This document shows, piece after piece, positions 59,441-64,000 of a stretch of 64,000 nt of DNA (position 1 is its first letter; each line of letters opens with the position of its first letter). The stretch is taken from NCBI RefSeq assembly GCF_010731775.1, contig NZ_AP022590.1, forward strand, positions 1,736,001 to 1,800,000. The letters run 5' to 3'. The position numbers and the translations under genes were made by a program. The stretch is from Mycobacterium mantenii (GTDB lineage: Bacteria > Actinomycetota > Actinomycetes > Mycobacteriales > Mycobacteriaceae). The notes under the pieces are model-generated. The model saw nothing but the letters and a program-made list of their open reading frames with translations. It was not told where the DNA came from and did no database searches.

Positions 59441-60531
59441 CAGACACCGAGGCCGCCGCGGCGCCCGCCTACAACGGCTACTACCACCCCGACGACCCCG
59501 GCCCCGCCGAGCCGGGCGACAGCAGCCTCGCAGGCTCAGGCGCCCTCGACTATGGCGCTATAGACGGCGGGTCGTTCATATTCGACGAGCCCGCCGACAT
59601 CCCCGCCGTGTGGGGCTCTGGCGGCCAGGTGCTCTGGGCCGAGGGCGAATCCCTGATGATCGCCGGGCAACAAGGCCTCGGTAAAACCACCCTGGCCGGA
59701 AGGATTGTCCGCGCACGCCTGGGGCTCGGAGACGGCACCGTCCTCGGCCTGCCGGTGGCACCCACGGACCGCCCTGCCCTGTACCTAGCTATGGACCGGC
59801 CGCGGCAGATCGCACGGGCAATGCGCCGCCAATTCAACGAGGACGAGCGCGACGTACTGGCCGAGCGCCTCATCGTTCGGCGCGGCCCACCACCTGCCGA
59901 CCTGGCGGCACACCCAACGCTGCTCGCCGCGATGTCCGAGTACTACGGCGCCGCCACAGTGATCGTTGACTCGCTCAAAGATGCCGCGCTCGGCCTGTCC
60001 AACGACGAAGTGGGCGCCGCCTGGAACCGCGCACGCCAGCACCTCCTCGCCGCGGGCTGCCAGCTATGCGAGTTGCACCACTGCGTGAAGCGCGGCCCCA
60101 ACGGCGGCGAGATCAAGGACATCAACGACGTCTACGGCTCGGCATGGCTCACTAATGGATGCGGCTCCGTCATCCTGCTCACCGGAGCGCCCGGCGACCC
60201 AGTCGTGGGCTTCAGGCACGTCAAACAACCTGCCGAGGAAGCCGGGCCGTGGCAGCTGCTACACGACCAGGACGCCGGCCAGATGACCGTGAAACACAGC
60301 TTCGACCTGATCGCGTTAGTCAAGGCGACTGGTGCTGACGGACTAACAGCCAAGGGCGCAGCGGCGGCGATTTTCCAGAAGCGAGAACCGTCGAGCGCGG
60401 AGGTCGAGAAGGCGCGCCGCAAGCTCATGAAGCTCGAGACCGAACGCCTCTTGGTTCGCCTTGCAGGCGCCAAGGGTGGCGCTGATGGCGGTACGGCGGT
60501 GGCGTGGTTCCTAGCTGATTGGGGCCACTGA
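59437..60531 (+). CDS. RepA-like AAA ATPase / replication helicase
   Basis: 364 aa from ATG 59437 (overlap ATGA). A RecA-like ATPase: Walker A AGQQGLGKTT at about residues 76-85, Walker B ATVIVDSLKD, and the sensor-like LCELHHCVKRG and GSAWLTNGCGSVILL. The C-terminal 90 residues (LTAKGAAAAIFQKREPSSAEVEKARRKL ... WFLADWG) are a winged-helix-like region. This is the RepA/bifunctional-primase-associated type found in phage satellites; no primase motif is seen here. The iteron array directly downstream is the expected origin for this protein. Confidence 0.85.
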   Translation: MTDTEAAAAPAYNGYYHPDDPGPAEPGDSSLAGSGALDYGAIDGGSFIFDEPADIPAVWGSGGQVLWAEGESLMIAGQQGLGKTTLAGRIVRARLGLGDGTVLGLPVAPTDRPALYLAMDRPRQIARAMRRQFNEDERDVLAERLIVRRGPPPADLAAHPTLLAAMSEYYGAATVIVDSLKDAALGLSNDEVGAAWNRARQHLLAAGCQLCELHHCVKRGPNGGEIKDINDVYGSAWLTNGCGSVILLTGAPGDPVVGFRHVKQPAEEAGPWQLLHDQDAGQMTVKHSFDLIALVKATGADGLTAKGAAAAIFQKREPSSAEVEKARRKLMKLETERLLVRLAGAKGGADGGTAVAWFLADWGH

Positions 60532-60535
60532 TGAG

Positions 60536-60702
60536 CGATCACGGAGCGATCACGTTTTTCGCGAAACCGCAGGTCAAGCGATCACGCCCCCCTCTCCACC
60601 AGAAACCGATCACGAACCGACCACGCCGATCACGCTTCGGGCAAACCCGCAGGTCAAGCGATCACGCGCCCGATCACGCCGATCACGCGGCAAGCGATCA
60701 CG
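60536..60702. repeat. Iteron array, nine exact CGATCACG copies (candidate replication origin)
   Basis: CGATCACG starts at 60536, 60547, 60579, 60607, 60627, 60659, 60671, 60680 and 60695, with a one-mismatch copy CGACCACG at 60618. Two larger units of about 20 bases (core CCGCAGGTCAAGCGATCACG) end at 60586 and 60666. The copies fall in all three reading frames, so this is a DNA-level repeat, not a protein repeat. An ORF of 93 codons (60531-60812, MSDHGAITFFAKPQ) crosses it, but composition and lack of family argue against it being coding. Position right after the Rep ATPase supports an origin. Confidence 0.85.
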
Positions 60703-60808
60703 AAAACCACCACCTCTATAAGAGGTGGGGTTTGAGCCGCAATGGACCGGCACCGCACGCCTCATCGAATGCATCTCTTCAACCCACCCCTACGAAAGGG
60801 AACACACC

Positions 60809-61201
60809 ATGACCGAACAACCCGACCGTGCCGCCTACAACACCACGGGCGTCCTCGAAACACGCTGCCCGGACTGCGGTGCAGCGCCTTACGCGTGGTG
60901 TGTCGACGGCTGCGGGGTCCGCCGGATTCCCTGCGTCGGCCGCCTCGCGGCGGCTGTACGCGCGCTCCGCGGCGGCAGCCGCGATCACCCCGACCTGAAA
61001 AGCGCCATCGACGATTGGAGAGAGCGCCGCGCGCGTGGAGACGTCATTGAACCGGGGCCGCCGAAGCCAGCCGCGGACGTCGCCGCGCTGGCGTGTACCG
61101 CGACCACCGTCACCCACCTGACCGCTGACGGACCGTTCACCGAGCACGTCACCGTCGCCAGGGCGATCATGCCGAAAACCCAAGAAGGAGAACAGAAATG
61201 A
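60809..61201 (+). CDS. Zinc-ribbon-containing phage protein
   Basis: 130 aa from ATG 60809 (GAAAGGGAA upstream). The N-terminal CPDCGAAPYAWCVDGCGVRRIPC has Cys in CxxC and CxxxC arrangement and can bind zinc; the rest is helical (PDLKSAIDDWRERRARG) with a beta-like C-terminal LTADGPFTEHVTV. No known family is recognised. Stop and next start overlap (ATGA), so it is cotranslated with the scaffold-like gene. A DNA-binding or packaging-control role is possible but not shown. Confidence 0.75.
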   Translation: MTEQPDRAAYNTTGVLETRCPDCGAAPYAWCVDGCGVRRIPCVGRLAAAVRALRGGSRDHPDLKSAIDDWRERRARGDVIEPGPPKPAADVAALACTATTVTHLTADGPFTEHVTVARAIMPKTQEGEQK

Positions 61202-61782
61202 ATGACGAGACCACCACCACCGAGGAGACGGAACTCAGCCCCGAGGCGTTGGACATCGCGGTCAAAGCCACCGCCGGCGCCGAGTTCACCGACTCGTTCC
61301 GCCCGCCGACACCGGGCGCCGCGGTCGCGGATGAGCAGCCCGTCGAGCCCAGCGACACCGAAGAGCCTAGCGAGGTTGACACGCTGAAATGGCTTCTCGC
61401 TGAGCGTGACTACCGGCTCGACAACCCCGACGAAAACACCGAGGCCGCCAGGCACCGGCACGCGCGGCGCGAAGCCGAAGCCCAAACCCAAGCGGTGACA
61501 GCAAGACTGGAGGCCATGCAGCGGGCCGCGATCGACGCCCAAGTCACCGCAATGGGACTCAAGCCCGCCGTGCTGTGGGCGGCCGGCGCCAACCTCGCTG
61601 ATCTGTTAGGCGAGGATGGCACGCCGGACACCGCGAAGGTTGAGGCGGCCGCCGAGGCGGCGAAAGAAACGCTCGGGGTCGTCGCCTACAAGCCGGTACC
61701 GGCCCGGCTGCAGTCCGGCGCAATGGCAACACCACCCAAGCGTGACGCCTGGGTGGACGCGTTCGCACCCAAAAGCGACTGA
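61198..61782 (+). CDS. Putative scaffold-like protein upstream of the capsid gene
   Basis: 194 aa. N-terminal 60 residues are acidic and low complexity (ETTTTEETELSPEALD), followed by a long helical/coiled-coil region (ARREAEAQTQAVTARLEAMQRAAIDAQ) and a C-terminal PKRDAWVDAFAPKSD that could be the capsid contact. Acidic, helical and directly before the major capsid gene: the usual place and look of an assembly scaffold. No protease motif is seen. The ORF is separated from the capsid gene by a 146-bp structured leader. Confidence 0.6.
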   Translation: MNDETTTTEETELSPEALDIAVKATAGAEFTDSFRPPTPGAAVADEQPVEPSDTEEPSEVDTLKWLLAERDYRLDNPDENTEAARHRHARREAEAQTQAVTARLEAMQRAAIDAQVTAMGLKPAVLWAAGANLADLLGEDGTPDTAKVEAAAEAAKETLGVVAYKPVPARLQSGAMATPPKRDAWVDAFAPKSD

Positions 61783-61802
61783 GATATGGCGGACCCGCGC
61801 GC

Positions 61803-61911
61803 TACACTAAACGTGTTGTCCCCCAGCCAGGTGCGGAACGGCGTTAGGCGAGATGCCAGCCGCGGACGACAAACCCACGTCAATCACTTGCGCGGGTTTC
61901 CCGCACCTGGC
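61803..61911 (+). promoter_or_regulatory. Candidate capsid promoter and structured 5' leader
   Basis: TACACT at 61803-61808 is a good -10-like hexamer 120 bp before the capsid ATG. The transcript would contain an 11-base perfect inverted repeat, GCCAGGTGCGG at 61826-61836 and CCGCACCTGGC at 61901-61911, enclosing 64 bases. AAAGGAC, the ribosome site, comes just after the right arm, so the long stem brings the leader ends together near the start codon without covering it. Confidence 0.55.
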
Positions 61912-61928
61912 AAAAGGACTAGAACAAC

Positions 61929-62780
61929 ATGGCATTCACAGCAACTACCCCCAATTCAGCCCAAGCATGGCGCCCCGACGTTTACGAGTTCGCGGCCAGC
62001 GACATCATCCCCGACGCGCTGATCTTGCAATGCACAACGCAAGGCGCCGACGTCGAGGGTGACGCGCCCGCCGTCAGGGTCGCGTACGTCGACGACGACG
62101 AAGCCCAACTCTCGGACGAGGCCGACGAAATACCAGAAGCCCAACCGGATCTGGCCGAACGAATCATCTATACCTCCAAGGTGACCCAACTTGTTAGGCT
62201 GTCTAACGAACAATTTTTACAGCCCTCCACGGCCGAGACCATTGCCCAGTCGGTGGCTCGTGCGGTCACTCGCCGCGGTGACCTGTTCTTCACCACCCAG
62301 CCCGCACCTGTAGCGCCTGCCGTGGCACCAGTCGCGGGCCTGTTCAACGTCCCGGGCCTGATCGACGGCGGCCACGTCGCCGACGACCTCGACGTACTGA
62401 TCGACCTCATCGCGACGCTGCAGCACAACCTGGCGACACCGAGCCTGCTGCTGCTCGATCCGACAGGATGGGCAGCCTTCCGCAAGTTGAAGACGGGCAC
62501 CGACCGCAACCTCAGCCTGCTTGGCGCCGGCACCAGCGACGCCCAAGCCATGCTGCTGAGCCTTCCGGTCATCGTCAACAACGCGGTGCCCACAGGCGAA
62601 GGCGCAGTCATCGACCGCAACGCGATCATGTCCGCAGTCGGCACACTCAAGGTTGCAACCAGCGACGACCGCTACTTCGAGACCGACAGCGTCGCCGTCC
62701 GCGCCACCTGGCGACTCGGCCACACCGTGGTCCGCCCAGAGCGCATCGGCACGTTCACCATCGGCGAGGGCGGCAGCTAG
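61929..62780 (+). CDS. HK97-fold major capsid protein
   Basis: 283 aa from ATG 61929. The HK97-type body is seen in the sequence of strands and helices: an N-terminal arm, TSKVTQLVRLSNEQFLQPS, AETIAQSVARAVTRRGDLFF, then LLLLDPTGWAAFRKLKTG and LLSLPVIVNNAVPTGEGAVID, and the C-terminal VRATWRLGHTVVRPERIGTFTIG. No long N-terminal delta domain is present, which is consistent with a separate scaffold. No maturation protease gene was found beside it. Short for this family but full length in satellites. Confidence 0.85.
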   Translation: MAFTATTPNSAQAWRPDVYEFAASDIIPDALILQCTTQGADVEGDAPAVRVAYVDDDEAQLSDEADEIPEAQPDLAERIIYTSKVTQLVRLSNEQFLQPSTAETIAQSVARAVTRRGDLFFTTQPAPVAPAVAPVAGLFNVPGLIDGGHVADDLDVLIDLIATLQHNLATPSLLLLDPTGWAAFRKLKTGTDRNLSLLGAGTSDAQAMLLSLPVIVNNAVPTGEGAVIDRNAIMSAVGTLKVATSDDRYFETDSVAVRATWRLGHTVVRPERIGTFTIGEGGS

Positions 62781-62782
62781 AC

Positions 62783-62929
62783 GTGAGGCAGCAGCGCAGC
62801 GGCGACGTCGGCAGTGTCATGGCAGCCGACACCGTCGCGCCTGCTGCACACGAAACCCGTTGGCCGCGGCCTGTTCTAAACGCGCCGAGCAGGTCGCGGT
62901 CGGCGGGCCAACCGCGAGAGGTCTACTGA
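62783..62929 (+). CDS. Possible 48-aa ORF between capsid and HNH genes
   Basis: GTG 62783 opens a frame ending at TGA 62929, which overlaps the HNH ATG (TGATG). An internal ATG at 62819 would give 36 aa. The product is Arg/Ala rich (PSRSRSAG) and has no recognised family; the ribosome site is poor. The overlap with the next gene is the only positive sign. Confidence 0.25.
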   Translation: MRQQRSGDVGSVMAADTVAPAAHETRWPRPVLNAPSRSRSAGQPREVY

Positions 62930-63213
62930 TGTCGAACACCTCAACCCGCCTGCGGCGCGCCTGCTTTCGGCGCGACGACTACACCTGCGTCCAATGCGGC
63001 TACGAAGGCGAACCCCGCAGCGGCGAGCTGCACGTCGACCACATCATCAACCGCGCCGAAGGCGGCACCGACGACCTCGACAACCTGCAGACCTTATGCA
63101 CACGCTGCCACCAACCGAAGAGCCAAGCCGAAGCCGCACGCGGACGACAACGCCACAGCGGCAAACGCCGACCACCACTACACCCAGCCGACGCCATGTC
63201 GGATTTGCTGTGA
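62929..63213 (+). CDS. HNH endonuclease, packaging-associated
   Basis: 94 aa from ATG 62929 (GAGAGG upstream). CVQCG and CTRCH supply the zinc-binding Cys pairs, and the active-site segment is HVDHIINRAEGGTDDLDNLQTLC, the typical H-N-H set with the DNL-LC turn. Such small HNH proteins next to terminase genes are needed by many phages and phage satellites for cutting DNA during packaging. C-terminal part is basic. Confidence 0.92.
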   Translation: MSNTSTRLRRACFRRDDYTCVQCGYEGEPRSGELHVDHIINRAEGGTDDLDNLQTLCTRCHQPKSQAEAARGRQRHSGKRRPPLHPADAMSDLL

Positions 63214-63346
63214 CAGCATCACCGCAGCTCAAGCGCATAGGGGGGGTAACCCCGGCGGGCAAGGGCCTACAGCCTGTCGGCATAGGGCCCGCCTGTCCGC
63301 CGATGCGCCGGGAAATTCTGGCGGGCGCCGTTCTTGGGAGGGCTGA

Positions 63347-63715
63347 ATGACCACTTCTGCCGCTGGTAGGCGGCTTCGGGCCGCCTTGTCCGACGCACTG
63401 AAAAGGGAGTCCGAAAAGGCGGGTTTGCCGCTGGTTTTCGACGCCCGGGAGCAGGCCCATGTGGATGCGGCGGTGCGGGCGGCCGATCATGTCGCCAAGC
63501 TGCAGCGGCTGCTCAACGAGGAGATGCGCGGTGAGAGGCGTGTGTCTGTCGCGGCGAAGTTGATGGCCGAGATCCGGCTCCAGGATCAGGTCGTCGCCGA
63601 CCATGTCGGGAAGATCGGCCTGCCCGAGCTGGCGCCGACCAAGTCGGCCCAGCAGCAGGCGGCTGCGACCGCGCGGTGGGGCGTGAACAGGCCGCCGAAA
63701 CGAGTAAGGAGCTAA
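63347..63715 (+). CDS. Helical phage protein, possible small terminase subunit
   Basis: 122 aa from ATG 63347 (GGGAGG five bases upstream). Almost all helix (LRAALSDALKRESEKAG, AAVRAADHVAKLQRLLNEEMRG, ERRVSVAAKLMAEIRLQDQVVADHV), ending in a basic ARWGVNRPPKRVRS. Size and place (after an HNH gene, before an unrecognised downstream gene) suit a small terminase subunit, but no diagnostic motif is visible. The gap 63214-63346 before it holds no gene. Confidence 0.5.
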   Translation: MTTSAAGRRLRAALSDALKRESEKAGLPLVFDAREQAHVDAAVRAADHVAKLQRLLNEEMRGERRVSVAAKLMAEIRLQDQVVADHVGKIGLPELAPTKSAQQQAAATARWGVNRPPKRVRS

Positions 63716-63718
63716 GGG

Positions 63719-64000
63719 GTGCCGATCGTTGACGGTGGCGCTGTCAGGCCACGGCGGGGTGTGTATGCGGCGGTTGCGGAGGCTATTGATGAGGAGTTCC
63801 GCAAGCTGGCGGTGTTGGGTCGCGAGCCGGAGGCTGTGTGGCCGCGGTGGCGGGCGATGATGGCCTATGGGGCGACGGTCGAGGTGCCGGCGTTTTTGGT
63901 GCCGCGGGAGATGCGGCCGCGGCTGGAGGCTGGGCGTCCGATGCTGGTGGCTCGCGTGTCGGCCGACGACGAGATCAGCTTCCGCGTCGAGACAATCGCC
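63719..64000 (+). CDS. Unrecognised phage gene, cut by the window edge
   Basis: GTG 63719 with AAGGAG at 63706-63711; the frame is open to the edge (94 codons). The start reads MPIVDGGAVRPRRGVYAAV, followed by EFRKLAVLGREPEAVWPRWRAMMAYGATVEVPAFLV. No Walker motif or terminase signature appears in the part seen, though the large terminase often follows here. Cannot be identified further. Confidence 0.7.
   Translation, partial: MPIVDGGAVRPRRGVYAAVAEAIDEEFRKLAVLGREPEAVWPRWRAMMAYGATVEVPAFLVPREMRPRLEAGRPMLVARVSADDEISFRVETIA

Larger units (their letters stand above)
57116..64000 (+). mobile_element. phiRv-like prophage / capsid-forming satellite integrated at tRNA-Leu, right end outside the window
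   Basis: From the tRNA 3' end to the edge the gene order is integrase, Xre repressor (both minus), then a divergent plus-strand block: excisionase, DUF2742 protein, Rep-like ATPase, iteron array, zinc-ribbon protein, scaffold-like, capsid, HNH, terminase-small-like and an unrecognised gene. From memory this matches the plan of phiRv1/phiRv2 of M. tuberculosis and of capsid-forming phage-inducible islands: compact replication and packaging modules. No tail, portal or lysis gene appears in the 6.9 kb visible, but large terminase, portal and any tail genes could lie beyond the edge. The left attachment site is inferred at the tRNA 3' end; the right copy is not in the window. Confidence 0.88.

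Noticed and set aside
60531..60812. 93-codon ORF (MSDHGAITFFAKPQ...) across the iterons
   Set aside because: The repeats run through all three frames, so the frame is open by the repeat composition; no family and an arginine/proline/histidine-rich product.

Overview
The window is high-GC actinobacterial DNA from a Mycobacterium, most likely a slow grower. The evidence is the gene order mshC - cysQ - SCO1664-like - DUF3090 - histidine phosphatase - small conserved gene, then lppL - DUF5703 - pyrD, and a PEBP / M20 peptidase pair. This is the mycobacterial Rv2130c-Rv2141c neighbourhood from memory, and it carries mycothiol biosynthesis, a 13E12-type HNH gene and a phiRv-like integrated element. 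Species is not determined; an M. avium-complex-like genome is a guess.

Layout. (1) 1-38.3 kb, all on the minus strand: a secondary-metabolite locus. Two LAL-type (ATPase-LuxR) regulators of about 900 aa, a 30-aa coupled ORF, an MbtH-like protein, and two giant non-ribosomal peptide synthetase genes joined by an ATGA overlap. The first NRPS is complete (6543 aa); the second runs off the left edge (at least 4038 codons). Read in biosynthetic order the line is C1-A1-T1 / C2-A2-MT-T2 / C3-A3-T3 / C4-A4-T4 / C5-A5-MT-T5 / C6 || A6-T6 / C7-A7-T7 / C8-A8-MT-T8 / C9-A9... Methyltransferase domains sit inside the adenylation domains of every third module (2, 5, 8), and modules 6 and 9 have the same specificity code and nearly the same DNA. 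This predicts an N-acylated peptide of at least nine residues with a three-residue periodicity and N-methyl groups at positions 2, 5 and 8. I do not recognise the product.

(2) 38.3-41.6 kb: a 1.1-kb non-coding stretch with repeated GTACAC sites, then a translationally coupled plus-strand cassette of EspR-like Xre regulator, ImmA/IrrE metallopeptidase and a polytopic membrane protein, which looks like a proteolysis-controlled regulatory switch. (3) 41.6-49.0 kb: conserved core genes (above); uppP, expected between the histidine phosphatase gene and its small neighbour, is missing. (4) 49.2-54.9 kb: an accessory insertion between pyrD and the PEBP gene, with a PucR regulator, a Rv1733c-like membrane protein, two tandem GreA-like proteins, a 30-aa membrane peptide and a 13E12/DUF222 HNH gene preceded by a 53-aa ORF whose start codon lies inside a perfect LexA box. 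(5) 55-57.1 kb: PEBP, M20 peptidase and tRNA-Leu(GAG).

(6) 57.1 kb to the right edge: an element integrated at tRNA-Leu: tyrosine integrase, Xre repressor, palindromic operators, excisionase, DUF2742 protein, a Rep-like ATPase followed by a strong iteron array (nine exact CGATCACG in 167 bp), then packaging/capsid genes (scaffold-like, HK97-type capsid, HNH, terminase-small-like). No tail or lysis genes are seen before the edge. The order resembles phiRv1/phiRv2 and capsid-forming phage satellites (cf-PICI); whether tails follow outside the window cannot be seen.
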